This document shows, one piece after another, positions 15,135 through 23,820 of a DNA stretch of 64,000 nucleotides. Source of the stretch: Glacieibacterium sp038210595 (GTDB taxonomy: Bacteria > Pseudomonadota > Alphaproteobacteria > Sphingomonadales > Sphingomonadaceae); the NCBI GenBank assembly GCA_038210595.1, contig JBBQWN010000010.1, positions 23,998-87,997 of the forward strand, in the 5' to 3' direction. The translations under genes and the position numbers were made by a program. How positions within the stretch are numbered: the first letter of the stretch is position 1; each line of letters begins with the position of its first letter. The notes under the pieces were generated by a model that saw only the letters and a program-made list of their open reading frames with translations, did not search any database and was not told where the DNA came from.

Positions 15135-16033
15135 GCGTGGACGAGGGTGCCGACACCGCGGCGGGTGAAGATCTCGAGCAGCAGCGCGTGCGGCACCCGC
15201 CCGTCGAGGATGACTGCGGCGTCCACGCCCGAACCCACGGCGGCGACACAGGTTTCGATCTTGGGGATCATGCCGCCCGAGATCGTGCCGTCGCCGACCA
15301 AGGCTGCGATGCGGTTCGGATCGAGATCGGTCAACACGTCGCCCCGTGCGTCGAGAACCCCCGCGACATCGGTCAGCAGGAAGAACCGCGCCGCCCCTAT
15401 TGCCGCAGCGATAGCCCCCGCCATGGTGTCCGCGTTGATGTTGTAGGTGTGTCCGTCGGTACCGGCCGCTACCGGCGCAATGACCGGCGTGATGCCCGCG
15501 GCGATCAGGGTGTCGATGAGCGTCCGGTCGATGCTCGCGGGCTCGCCCACGAATCCGAGATCGACCGCGCGTTCGATGTGGCTGTCAGGGTCGCGCGTCG
15601 TTCGGGTCAGCTTGACTGCGGTGACGAGGTTGGCGTCCTTGCCAGAGATGCCCGCCGCACTGCCGCCGGCACGGTTGATTGCGGCGACAAGTTCCTTGTT
15701 GATGCTGCCCGCCAGCACCATTTCGGCAACCTGCGCGGTCTGCTCGTCGGTCACGCGCAGACCGTCGACGAACTCGCTGCGAATGCCGAGCCGCTGCAGC
15801 ATCGCGCCAATCTGCGGCCCGCCGCCATGCACAACAACCGGGTTGATACCGACCGCTTTCAGCAGCACGATATCCTCGGCAAAATCGGCCGCCAGCGCCG
15901 CGTCGCCCATCGCGTGACCGCCGTATTTGACCACGAAGGTGCGCCCGGCATAGCGCTGCAGATACGGCAGCGCCTCGATCAACGTCTCGGTCTTGGCGAG
16001 CAGCGCTGGGGCGGGGGCATTGCGGTCGGTCAT
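15131..16033 (-). CDS. argB: Acetylglutamate kinase
   Basis: ArgB (300 aa) phosphorylates N-acetyl-L-glutamate in the second step of arginine synthesis. The amino-acid-kinase fold is shown by FVVKYGGHAM near residues 33-42, the glycine-rich VVVHGGGPQIG, the INADTMAGAIA stretch and the C-terminal SGGMIPKIETC segment that includes the ATP-binding lysine. It is convergent with sodB, with the two stop codons sharing 4 nt. The next gene on the same strand ends 35 nt upstream. Confidence 0.96.
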   Translation of the reverse strand: MTDRNAPAPALLAKTETLIEALPYLQRYAGRTFVVKYGGHAMGDAALAADFAEDIVLLKAVGINPVVVHGGGPQIGAMLQRLGIRSEFVDGLRVTDEQTAQVAEMVLAGSINKELVAAINRAGGSAAGISGKDANLVTAVKLTRTTRDPDSHIERAVDLGFVGEPASIDRTLIDTLIAAGITPVIAPVAAGTDGHTYNINADTMAGAIAAAIGAARFFLLTDVAGVLDARGDVLTDLDPNRIAALVGDGTISGGMIPKIETCVAAVGSGVDAAVILDGRVPHALLLEIFTRRGVGTLVHA

Positions 16034-16068
16034 AGCCCGCCTCTAGGGGCCGCAGCCCAGCGGCGCAA

Positions 16069-16767
16069 TCAGCCGAACATCAGATGCTCATAGCCCTGGA
16101 CGATCACGTCGCGGCAATGCCGCGACAGCGCCTTGCGATCATCGAAGTCGGCGACGCGCACCGGTGGATGGAAGATCAGTTCGGCGCGGACCCGCCCCAG
16201 CGCCGTGAAGGCGACCGCGTGCGGCCACAGCTCGGTATCGCCGATCCACGCGATTTCGGCCAGCTGCTCGCGTGTGATCGGCAGGCCGTTCAGCCGGGTA
16301 TAGGCGATGGTCACCGGCTGCACCGTCTCGTTGCCGGTGACGGCGGCAAACAGCGCGCTCTTGAACGGCAGCACGGCAACGCCGTCGCCGGTGGTTCCTT
16401 CCGGAAACAGGATGACGCTCTCGCCCGCCGCGAGCCGTTCCGCAATCGCACCGCGCTGCGCGTCCGAGGTCTGGCGCCGGTCGCGCTCGACGTAGACGGT
16501 GCGCCCAAGGTTCGCCAGCCAGCCGACCAGCGCGATGCCCTCGACCTCCGACTTCGCCACGAACGCCGCGTCGACAATGCCGCCGAGAACGGGAATATCG
16601 GCCCAGCTGATGTGGTTGGCGATAAACAATGCGGCCCCGCCGCGTACCGGCACCCCGTGCACGCGGACCCGAATGCCCAGCGACTGAGTCAGCGCCTTGT
16701 GGAAATAGCGCGGCAGCCGGGTCGAGCGTCGTCGGCGGATGCGGCGCCACACCAGCTCGGTCGGCAC
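16069..16767 (-). CDS. 1-acyl-sn-glycerol-3-phosphate acyltransferase family protein
   Basis: A 232-aa PlsC-type acyltransferase that transfers acyl groups in phospholipid synthesis. The catalytic NHxxxxD motif is NHISWAD (about residues 52-58), and the substrate-binding FPEGTT motif follows at about 121-126. The frame stays open for 31 codons upstream of ATG 16767 to the fur stop, encoding a hydrophobic stretch (ALAGLVTAAGIL). The true start may therefore be an alternative codon nearer fur, giving a membrane anchor. It lies downstream of fur on the same strand. Confidence 0.88.
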   Translation of the reverse strand: MPTELVWRRIRRRRSTRLPRYFHKALTQSLGIRVRVHGVPVRGGAALFIANHISWADIPVLGGIVDAAFVAKSEVEGIALVGWLANLGRTVYVERDRRQTSDAQRGAIAERLAAGESVILFPEGTTGDGVAVLPFKSALFAAVTGNETVQPVTIAYTRLNGLPITREQLAEIAWIGDTELWPHAVAFTALGRVRAELIFHPPVRVADFDDRKALSRHCRDVIVQGYEHLMFG

Positions 16768-16859
16768 CAGGATGCCGGCGGCAGTGACGAGGCCGGCGAG
16801 CGCCTTCGCCGGGCCCAGCCGCTGGAACCGCGCCAGTGCCCCCGGACTCGGGCGTCGTC

Positions 16860-17288
16860 TCAGGGCTTGGACCCGCGCGCCAGCGGGACGCCGTACAATT
16901 CCATGCGGTGATCGACGAGACGAAAACCGAGCCGTTCGGCAATGCGGGTCTGCAGCGCCTCCAGTTCGTCGTCGTGGAACTCGAAGACCTTGCCGCTCTC
17001 GACGTCGATCAAATGATCGTGATGCTCCTCCGGCTGCGTCTCATAGCGTGAACGGCTGCCGTTGAAGTCGTGGCGCGCAAGGATGCCGGCCTCCTCGAAC
17101 AGCCGCACGGTCCGGTAGACGGTGGCAATCGAGATGCCCGGGTCGATCGCCACCGAGCGGCGATGCAGCTCCTCGACATCAGGATGGTCCTCGGCATCGG
17201 ACAGGACACGCGCGATGACGCGGCGCTGCTCGGTAATGCGCAGCCCCTTGGCGGCGCTCAGCGCCTCGATATCGATGCGACCGGACAT
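16860..17288 (-). CDS. fur: Ferric uptake regulator family protein
   Basis: Fur (142 aa) is a metal-responsive repressor of iron uptake genes. An N-terminal winged helix (GLRITEQRRVIARVL, SIATVYRTVRLFEEAG) is followed by the metal site EEHHDHLIDVESGKVFEF. The Cys-X2-Cys zinc site of gammaproteobacterial Fur is absent, as is usual in alphaproteobacteria. ATG 17288 gives the family length. It forms a likely two-gene unit with the acyltransferase. Irr- or Mur-like activity cannot be excluded, but the sequence resembles classic Fur most. Confidence 0.92.
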   Translation of the reverse strand: MSGRIDIEALSAAKGLRITEQRRVIARVLSDAEDHPDVEELHRRSVAIDPGISIATVYRTVRLFEEAGILARHDFNGSRSRYETQPEEHHDHLIDVESGKVFEFHDDELEALQTRIAERLGFRLVDHRMELYGVPLARGSKP

Positions 17289-17376
17289 GACAGCAGTGTA
17301 GGCCCCGCTGTCGAACTCGCCAAGTGGACGGCGCGGCGGGCGCGGCCTAATCTCTCGCACAAGTCCGGAGATCCAG

Positions 17377-18732
17377 ATGCGTCTGCTGCCGTTGCTCGCC
17401 TTGCTGACCGCCGCGCCGGTGGGCGCGACCCCGCTCGACGACGCGCGCGCCATCCTCAAGGAGGCGGTCGAGGTGCCAACCGTAAAGGGCCGCGGTCAGG
17501 TTCCGGTGCTCGCCGAGAAGCTGCGCACCCGGCTGGTGGCGGCGGGCTTCGTGGCAGGGGACGTCAAGGTCGAGCCTTACAAGGACACCGCGATCCTCAC
17601 TGCCATCTATCGCGGCACCGGGAAGGCACGACCGATCGCCGTCATTGGCCATATGGACGTCGTTGAGGCGGACCCGAAGGACTGGACCCGTGACCCGTTC
17701 AAACTTGTCGAGGAAGGCGGGTACCTGTTCGGCCGTGGCGTCTTCGACAACAAGTTCGACGTGTCGATGGTCGTCGCGACGCTGATCGACCTGAAGCGCC
17801 AAGGCTTTAAGCCGCGCCGCGACATCATCCTTTACCTGTCCGGCGACGAGGAAACCGACGACAGCGCCAGCGTCCAGGCGAGGCAGGCCAAGGCGGCGAA
17901 CGTAGAGTTCGTGCTCAACAGCGACTCCGGCGGCGGTTCGCTCGGCGCGGACGGCGCGCCGCTCGGCTATTCGCTCAGCGGGGCGGAGAAGACGTATGCC
18001 GACTTCACGCTGGAGACGACCAACCCCGGTGGCCATTCCAGCCTGCCGCGCGCCGACAATGCGATCTACCAGCTCGCCCACGCGCTCGATCGGATCGAGG
18101 CGTACAAGTTCCCGAACCAGATCAATGCGATCACCCGCGCCAGCCTCGCTGACGCCGGGCTGCACGAGCCGGGCGCGCTGGGCGCGGCGCTGACGGCCTA
18201 TGCCGCCGACCCCGGCGATGCTGCGGCAGCCGCGGTCGTCGCGGCCGATCCGGCTTGGGTCGGGCAGATCCGCACCACCTGCGTGGCCACCCAGCTGAGC
18301 GGCGGCCACGCCCCCAACGCGCTGCCGCAGCGCGCCACCGCCAACGTCAACTGCCGCATCTTCCCGGGCACCAGCATCGCGGCGGTGCAGGCGACGCTGA
18401 CCCAGGTCGTCGGCGACCCGGCGGTCAGCGTCAAGGCGGCGGGCGAATGGCTCGCCCCCGACGCCTCGCCGCTTCGCCCCGATGTCGTGGCGGCGGTCGA
18501 CCGTGCCGTGCACGGCCGCTATCCAAAGCTGAAGGTCGTGCCCGGCATGGATGCGGGTGCCAGCGACAGCGTCCACTACCGCGGCTTGGGTATCCCCAGC
18601 TACGGCGTCTCGGGCATGTTCATCAAGGGCAGCGACGTGTTCATCCACGGGCTCAACGAGCGGATTCCGACCGACGCCATCGTCCCGGCGCTGGCGCATT
18701 GGCACAGCTTGCTGACGGACCTGTCGAAGTGA
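17377..18732 (+). CDS. M20-family metallopeptidase, exported
   Basis: The 451-aa protein starts with a cleavable signal peptide (MRLLPLLALLTAAPVGA) and is probably periplasmic. The di-zinc M20 ligands are visible: H in IGHMDVV, D in RGVFDNKFD, the glutamate pair in SGDEETDD and the later VPGMDAGASDS and HGLNERI segments. A dimerisation domain begins around YADFTLETTNPGGHSS. The substrate, whether peptide or N-acyl amino acid, is not clear. Its stop overlaps the next start (GTGA, 18729-18732). Confidence 0.9.
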   Translation: MRLLPLLALLTAAPVGATPLDDARAILKEAVEVPTVKGRGQVPVLAEKLRTRLVAAGFVAGDVKVEPYKDTAILTAIYRGTGKARPIAVIGHMDVVEADPKDWTRDPFKLVEEGGYLFGRGVFDNKFDVSMVVATLIDLKRQGFKPRRDIILYLSGDEETDDSASVQARQAKAANVEFVLNSDSGGGSLGADGAPLGYSLSGAEKTYADFTLETTNPGGHSSLPRADNAIYQLAHALDRIEAYKFPNQINAITRASLADAGLHEPGALGAALTAYAADPGDAAAAAVVAADPAWVGQIRTTCVATQLSGGHAPNALPQRATANVNCRIFPGTSIAAVQATLTQVVGDPAVSVKAAGEWLAPDASPLRPDVVAAVDRAVHGRYPKLKVVPGMDAGASDSVHYRGLGIPSYGVSGMFIKGSDVFIHGLNERIPTDAIVPALAHWHSLLTDLSK

Positions 18733-19898
18733 GCAGCCGGCCGGCCCCCGCTGGCGACCCGCTCGACGACTACAGCCTGCCCGGCTGGCTGTACCACGAC
18801 GCCGAATTCTTCGCGCACGAGATGGCGCGCATCATCCGCCCGTCGTGGCAGATCGCCTGCCACCTGTCCGACCTGCCGCGGGCCGGCGACTGGCAGACGC
18901 TCGAATATCTCGGCGAGAGCATCCTCGTCGTCCGCGGCGAGCACGGCGAGGTCCGCGCCTTCACCAACGTCTGCCGGCATCGCGGCTCGCGCCTCGTCGA
19001 TGGCAGCTGCGGTTCGGCGAAAAAGCTCGTCTGTCCCTATCACGCCTGGGTCTATGAACTCGACGGCCGCTTGTCGGGCGTGCCATCGCGCCGCGACTAT
19101 CCGGTCGCGCTGCCCCAGGGCTTGACGCCGGTCGAGCATGAGGTCTGGCAAGGCTTCGTCTTCGTCCGCCTCGAAGGCGGCGGGCCGTCGGTCGCCGCCA
19201 TGATGGCGCCGCACGAGGCCGAGGTCGCACCCTATCGCTTCGCCGACATGCAGCCCTTGAAGGCGGTCACCGAGAGACCGCGCGACGTCAACTGGAAGAA
19301 CCTCTGCGACAACTACTCGGATGGGCTGCACGTGCCGGTCGCCCACCCCGGGCTGCGGCGGTTGTTCGGCGACGGCTACTGGATCGAAGCCGGTGCCCAT
19401 GCCGACCGGCTGGGCGGCATCCTGCTCGACCTAACCCGCGGCTCATGGTCGGAGCGGATGTATCACCGCCTGCGCCCGAAGGCCGAGCATCTCGACGAGG
19501 CGGCGCAGTCGCTCTGGCTCTATTTCAAGCTGTGGCCCAACATCGCCTTCGACATCTACCCCGACAGCGTCGACTTTATGCAGTTCCTGCCGGTCGGGCC
19601 GCTGCGGACATCGCTCAGGGAAAGCGCTTATGCGCTGGCCGACGAGCGGCGCGAGATGCGTGCGGCGCGCTATCTGAACGCCCGTATCAACCGCTCGGTC
19701 AACGTTGAGGACACGGTGCTCGTCGCCCGCGTGCAGGCGGGCATGGCGTCGGCAAGCTATGAAGCGGGGCCTCTGGGCACCGGCGAGGTCTGCCTGCGCA
19801 GCTTCGCACGGAAGCTCCGCGTGGCGATCCCGGAGGCGCGGCTGCCGCGGCCGCCCGCGCCGGGCTGGAGTGCCCATGCCGCGATGCCGCTGCGCTAG
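18729..19898 (+). CDS. Rieske-type aromatic ring-hydroxylating oxygenase, alpha subunit
   Basis: A 389-aa non-haem iron oxygenase. The Rieske 2Fe-2S ligands are C82-x-H84 (VCRHRGSRLV) and C102-x2-H105 (CPYHAWVYELDG). The mononuclear iron site is in NLCDNYSDGLHVPVAHPG (two histidines and upstream aspartate bridge). No beta subunit, ferredoxin or reductase is adjacent, so it probably is a homo-oligomer using electron carriers encoded elsewhere. GTG 18729 overlaps the M20 stop, so the two are likely coupled. The substrate is unknown. Confidence 0.9.
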   Translation: MSSRPAPAGDPLDDYSLPGWLYHDAEFFAHEMARIIRPSWQIACHLSDLPRAGDWQTLEYLGESILVVRGEHGEVRAFTNVCRHRGSRLVDGSCGSAKKLVCPYHAWVYELDGRLSGVPSRRDYPVALPQGLTPVEHEVWQGFVFVRLEGGGPSVAAMMAPHEAEVAPYRFADMQPLKAVTERPRDVNWKNLCDNYSDGLHVPVAHPGLRRLFGDGYWIEAGAHADRLGGILLDLTRGSWSERMYHRLRPKAEHLDEAAQSLWLYFKLWPNIAFDIYPDSVDFMQFLPVGPLRTSLRESAYALADERREMRAARYLNARINRSVNVEDTVLVARVQAGMASASYEAGPLGTGEVCLRSFARKLRVAIPEARLPRPPAPGWSAHAAMPLR

Positions 19899-19907
19899 AC
19901 ACGAAAA

Positions 19908-19935
19908 CCCCCGCGGCCATTGCTGGCCGCGGGGG
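19908..19935 (-). terminator. Rho-independent terminator of the TonB receptor gene
   Basis: A perfect 12-bp stem (cccccgcggcca / tggccgcggggg) encloses a 4-nt loop. On the minus strand it is followed by TTTTCG (19907-19902), so it terminates the receptor gene that ends at 19961. On the plus strand it sits 10 nt past the Rieske oxygenase stop and may also slow that transcript. Confidence 0.85.
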
Positions 19936-19960
19936 CTGCTCCCCTCCCCAGGAGAAAGCC

Positions 19961-22777
19961 TTAGAAGCGGGTCCGGACGGTGATGCCGTAGGTGCGCGGC
20001 TCGGCCGGGAAGGTGATGTAGAGCCCGTTGGTGCTGGTGCCGAATGTCGCCGTCTGTCGGAAAGTACCGCCGCCCTGCAGCGGCGCATCTGCAGCGACCT
20101 GCTGATACTTTGTATTGAACAAATTCTGGCCCCAGAACTCGAGGCCCCAGATACGATCCTTGCCGTACAGCCCGATGCGGCCGTTAACGACCTCGAACGA
20201 CTGCTGCCGCTTCTCCAGGTCGAGGTCGGATCCGGTGTTGAGCGGCGACTGGGCGCGGATGTCTAGATAAACGAGCGCCGACAGCGAATCGCTGATGTCT
20301 GGCGTCCAAGCGACACTCGCTGTCGTGACATATTTGGAGCTGTTCGACAGCCGGCTGCCCGGCAGCTGGAACAGCGTCGGCGCAAGCGGCGCGCCGTTCA
20401 AGCCGGTTAGCTGCTTGGCGTATTTTGTATCGGCGATCGTAAGGCCGCCGGTGATCGCCAGATTGCGGACCGGATAGAAATAGGCCTCGAGTTCGAAGCC
20501 CTTGGAGGTCACGCCGGGCTTGGTCCGGTTCGAAGGGCAACGGCCCGTTGTCGCCGCGTTGGTAACCGCTCCGACATTGATGTCGCGGTCGCCACCATTC
20601 AGGTCGTCTTTGCATCCGGAGATGTTGGCGACTTCGAAATTGACACCGTTGAACGTGTTGAGCTGGAAGTTATCGAACTGCTCATAGAACAGAGCCGTGT
20701 TGATCTTGAACTGCCGGAGGTCGAGCTTGGCGCCGACCTCGAAGGCGTCGACGGTTTCGGGTTCGAAGCGCAGATCGGCGGCGTCGGGACGACCATTGCC
20801 GACGGTATTGAGCGGACGGGTCGCCGCCAGCGCCGCATTGGCCGCATCAAGCGCGGACGAGTCGAGGTTGAAACCACCCGCCTTGTAGCCGCGCGAATAG
20901 CTGGCGTAGGTGAGCAGCGAGTCGACCGGCTTGAACGACAGCACCACGGTCCCGGTGAACTTGTGCTCCTTTTTAGTGGCGTCGGGATCGTTGCTCGGGT
21001 CGAACCCGGGACCAGCCGTGCCGTTGATCGCGCACGGCAGTGCTGCGAGGCTGGCTAGCGCTGATGCCCGGAGTGCCGCGCAGAACGTATTGCTGTGGTT
21101 GAAGCTGGCATCGAGGGTCTTGCGCTCGTTGGTGTAGCGCGCGCCAACCGTCAGCAGGAGCTTGTCGGGGACGATGCTAAGCACGTTGTGCGTGAAGATC
21201 GCGTAGTTGCGGCTCGTCTGACGGTAGACATCGTTAACAATGCCGGTGCCGTTGAGCAAATTCGGACCGCCTGGAAAACCGATCGCCGCGGCCACCGCCT
21301 GGAAACCGGTACGGCCCGGAATTGTCTGTCCAGAAAGCAGGCGCACCGGTGTGCGCACTGAAGCTTGCGGGATCAGCGGATTGGCGCCGACCGCCGTGGC
21401 CACGGCCGTATTGAAGCAGCCCGGCGTCGCAGTCGACACCAAGCTTGGAACGTTGATTGCGCGCGCGAAATTGTCGGCCAGAACGCAATTCGCATAACGC
21501 TCGTAATCGGCACCGAACTTGATGTCGTCGTCAACCGTCAGTTTCTCGTGGCTGTAATAGCCGCCAACAAGGAAATCGAGGCGATCGTTGAACAGCTGAC
21601 CCTGCAACCGCAGTTCCTGGGTGAAGGTCTGGAACTTGCGGTCCTGATCCGTGCGGTTGAGGATATCGAGGCTTTGGAAGTCGGCGTCCTGCTGACTGCC
21701 GTTCTTGTATTCGCGGTAGGCGGTGATCGAGGTCACGCTGACCGGACCGAGATTATAGTTGATTTCACCCGATACGCCCCAGTCACGCGTGCGCTGATGA
21801 TAGCCCGAACCCGGCGTGATCGCGATGCGGCGGGGGTACTTGCCATCGTCGGGGCCAGCGGTGACGATAGTCCCGCCCAATCCCTGCGTTATCGCGAGGA
21901 TGGTATTCGGCGAGCTGACCACACGGCCGTCGGCGCCGCGGCTGAGGTTCACGTAAGGACTAATATACGCCGCCCCGCAGCACTCCTCGTTCTTGTGGCT
22001 GTAGTCGCCGATCAGGCGGATCGACAGATCGTCGGTCGGCTTGATCAGGAACTGCCCGCGAATGAGATAGCGGTTGCGGTCCTGCGTATCGCGGCCCGAG
22101 ATCACATCGGGCAGGAAGCCGTCGCGCTTGTTATAGACACCGTCGAGGCGGAACGCGACCTTGTCACCCAAAATAGGGCCAGTGATGCCGGCCTGGCCGC
22201 GGTAGTTGTTATAGTTGCCGTAGGTGAACTCGGCGGTGCCGCCGAAATCGAAGCTCGGCTTGGCGGTGATGATGTTGATCAAACCGGCGGACGCGTTGCG
22301 GCCGAACAGCGTGCCCTGCGGCCCGCGCAGGACTTCGATACGGTCGATCTCGCCAAGCTCGGTCAGGCCGACGCCGGTGCGCGAGCGGTAGACGCCGTCG
22401 ATGAACACCGCGACCGAGCTTTCGAGGCCGGGGTTCTCGCCGACCGTGCCGATGCCGCGGATGCGCGCCACGGCCGAGCTTTCGTTGGTCGCCGACGACA
22501 CCAGCAGCGACGGCGCGAGCTGGTTCAACTGGCGGATGTCGCTGCCGCCCGAGTTCTTCAGCTGCTCCGCCGATACCGCGCTGACGGCGATCGGCACGTC
22601 CGAAAGCACCTGGTTGCGGCGGGTGGCGGTGATGATGATCTCGCCCGGATCGTTGTCGGCGCGCTCGGCCGTCGTCGGGCTGGCCGGCGAGGGCGTCGAC
22701 GGCGTACCAGCGTCCTGCGCCATGGCGGCGGCTGGGATCGCCAGCGCGCAAACAGTCGCCAACAGCAAGCTCTTCAT
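19961..22777 (-). CDS. TonB-dependent receptor
   Basis: This 938-aa outer-membrane receptor has a signal peptide (MKSLLLATVCALAIPAAAMAQ), a TonB-box-like region (GEIIITATRR), a plug domain with ARIRGIGTVGENPG and IDRIEVLRGPQGTLFGRNA, and a beta-barrel ending in aromatic-F (TVRTRF). It is the large type common in sphingomonads for uptake of siderophores, sugars or hydrophobic nutrients; the ligand is not evident. ATG 22777 has GGGGGA at about 7 nt; an in-frame GTG-type extension upstream is less likely. It is divergent from an SDR gene. Confidence 0.95.
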   Translation of the reverse strand: MKSLLLATVCALAIPAAAMAQDAGTPSTPSPASPTTAERADNDPGEIIITATRRNQVLSDVPIAVSAVSAEQLKNSGGSDIRQLNQLAPSLLVSSATNESSAVARIRGIGTVGENPGLESSVAVFIDGVYRSRTGVGLTELGEIDRIEVLRGPQGTLFGRNASAGLINIITAKPSFDFGGTAEFTYGNYNNYRGQAGITGPILGDKVAFRLDGVYNKRDGFLPDVISGRDTQDRNRYLIRGQFLIKPTDDLSIRLIGDYSHKNEECCGAAYISPYVNLSRGADGRVVSSPNTILAITQGLGGTIVTAGPDDGKYPRRIAITPGSGYHQRTRDWGVSGEINYNLGPVSVTSITAYREYKNGSQQDADFQSLDILNRTDQDRKFQTFTQELRLQGQLFNDRLDFLVGGYYSHEKLTVDDDIKFGADYERYANCVLADNFARAINVPSLVSTATPGCFNTAVATAVGANPLIPQASVRTPVRLLSGQTIPGRTGFQAVAAAIGFPGGPNLLNGTGIVNDVYRQTSRNYAIFTHNVLSIVPDKLLLTVGARYTNERKTLDASFNHSNTFCAALRASALASLAALPCAINGTAGPGFDPSNDPDATKKEHKFTGTVVLSFKPVDSLLTYASYSRGYKAGGFNLDSSALDAANAALAATRPLNTVGNGRPDAADLRFEPETVDAFEVGAKLDLRQFKINTALFYEQFDNFQLNTFNGVNFEVANISGCKDDLNGGDRDINVGAVTNAATTGRCPSNRTKPGVTSKGFELEAYFYPVRNLAITGGLTIADTKYAKQLTGLNGAPLAPTLFQLPGSRLSNSSKYVTTASVAWTPDISDSLSALVYLDIRAQSPLNTGSDLDLEKRQQSFEVVNGRIGLYGKDRIWGLEFWGQNLFNTKYQQVAADAPLQGGGTFRQTATFGTSTNGLYITFPAEPRTYGITVRTRF

Positions 22778-22866
22778 CAATCGATCCCCCAAGGAGCAGA
22801 AGCCGGTTTTACCGGATTGGCCGGCAACTTAATGCAGCGTGGAATGACGTGACAAGCAACTAACGA

Positions 22867-22878
22867 TCACGGCCGTGA
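22867..22878. promoter_or_regulatory. Palindrome with flanking direct repeat in the TonB receptor/SDR divergent region
   Basis: TCACGGCCGTGA is a perfect 12-bp palindrome midway between the divergent genes. The octamer cgtgacaa occurs at 22848-22855 and again, overlapping the palindrome, at 22874-22881, a 26-bp spacing. This is a plausible operator for a shared regulator, but no regulator gene is adjacent. The region also holds a small ccgg-tttta-ccgg hairpin near 22803. Confidence 0.35.
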
Positions 22879-22977
22879 CAATGGGGAGACCATGTTGCTC
22901 CGCTACATCACCCCGGCGCGCTTGCCGTGGCCGCGCCGCGCGGTCATGGTGCCGCCAACACGACAGGAGGGCGCGTG

Positions 22978-23751
22978 ATGAACCGTCTGGCGGGCAAGGT
23001 TGCGCTGGTCACCGGCGCGGCGTCGGGACTGGGCGCGGCGATGGCGGCGAAGTTCGTGCGCGAGGGCGCGCGGGTGGTGCTGACCGACATCAACGGCCTG
23101 GGCGCCGAGGCCGGGGCGCGGGCGCTGGGCGACCATGCCATCGCGGTGCCGCACGACGTCACGTCGGCCGCGCAGTGGCAGGCGGCGCTCGACGCCGCCG
23201 AGCGTGCCTTCGGCGGCCTGCACATCCTGGTCAACAACGCCGGCATCTCGGCCGGCACCAACGTCGAGGACACCAGCTTCGAGGACTGGCAGCGGGTCCA
23301 CAGCGTCGACCTCGACAGCGTCTTCCTGGGCTGCAAGCTGGCGCTGCCGCTGATGGCGCGGACGGTCGCCGAGTCCGGCGTGCGCGGCTCCATCCTCAAC
23401 ATCTCGTCGATCGCCGGGGTCATCGCGGCGCACAACTCGGCCGCCTACAACTCGGCCAAGGCGGCGGTGCGCCACCTGACCAAGTCGGTGGCGCTGCACT
23501 GCGCCAAGCGGCGCTACGGTATCACCTGCAACTCGGTCCACCCGACCTTCATCGACACGCCGATCCTCGACGGGCTGACCGGCGCGCTGGGCCGCGAGAC
23601 GGCGCTGGCCAAGCTGAGCCGGCAGGTGCCGCTCGGCCATATCGGCGAGCCCGACGACATCGCCTGGGCGGCGGTTTACCTGGTCAGCGACGAGGCCAAG
23701 TTCGTCACCGGGCACGGCTTGTATGTAGATGGCGGCATCTCGGCGATGTAG
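22978..23751 (+). CDS. SDR-family NAD(P)-dependent oxidoreductase
   Basis: A 257-aa classical short-chain dehydrogenase. The cofactor motif TGAASGLG lies at about residues 12-19, NNAG at about 88-91, and the catalytic serine and YxxxK (YNSAKAA) follow. The acidic residue in VVLTDING favours NAD over NADP. AGGAGG (22965-22970) is 7 nt before ATG 22978, which fixes the start; longer in-frame extensions lack this site. It probably acts on a secondary alcohol or ketone, perhaps in the same pathway as the nearby P450 and Rieske oxygenase. Confidence 0.9.
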   Translation: MNRLAGKVALVTGAASGLGAAMAAKFVREGARVVLTDINGLGAEAGARALGDHAIAVPHDVTSAAQWQAALDAAERAFGGLHILVNNAGISAGTNVEDTSFEDWQRVHSVDLDSVFLGCKLALPLMARTVAESGVRGSILNISSIAGVIAAHNSAAYNSAKAAVRHLTKSVALHCAKRRYGITCNSVHPTFIDTPILDGLTGALGRETALAKLSRQVPLGHIGEPDDIAWAAVYLVSDEAKFVTGHGLYVDGGISAM

Positions 23752-23757
23752 GCGAGG

Positions 23758-23772
23758 CGTAGGACTCCTACG
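23758..23772 (+). terminator. Short hairpin after the SDR gene
   Basis: cgtagg-act-cctacg is a perfect 6-bp stem 6 nt beyond the SDR stop. It is followed within 12 nt by ggggtttt, a weak T-run. It lies between convergent genes and may be a weak terminator. Confidence 0.35.
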
Positions 23773-23820
23773 TCCAAGCGGGGTTTTGCGTCCCTAAATC
23801 ATTTATCTAAGTTGCTGCAG

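Noticed and set aside
18255..19898. 547-codon extended form of the Rieske oxygenase
   Set aside because: The extra N-terminal part is an out-of-frame reading of the M20 peptidase; GTG 18729 at the stop overlap gives the normal family N-terminus.
22891..22977. 28-codon frame before the SDR gene
   Set aside because: No good ribosome site and no coding features; it only fills the leader and ends at the SDR start.
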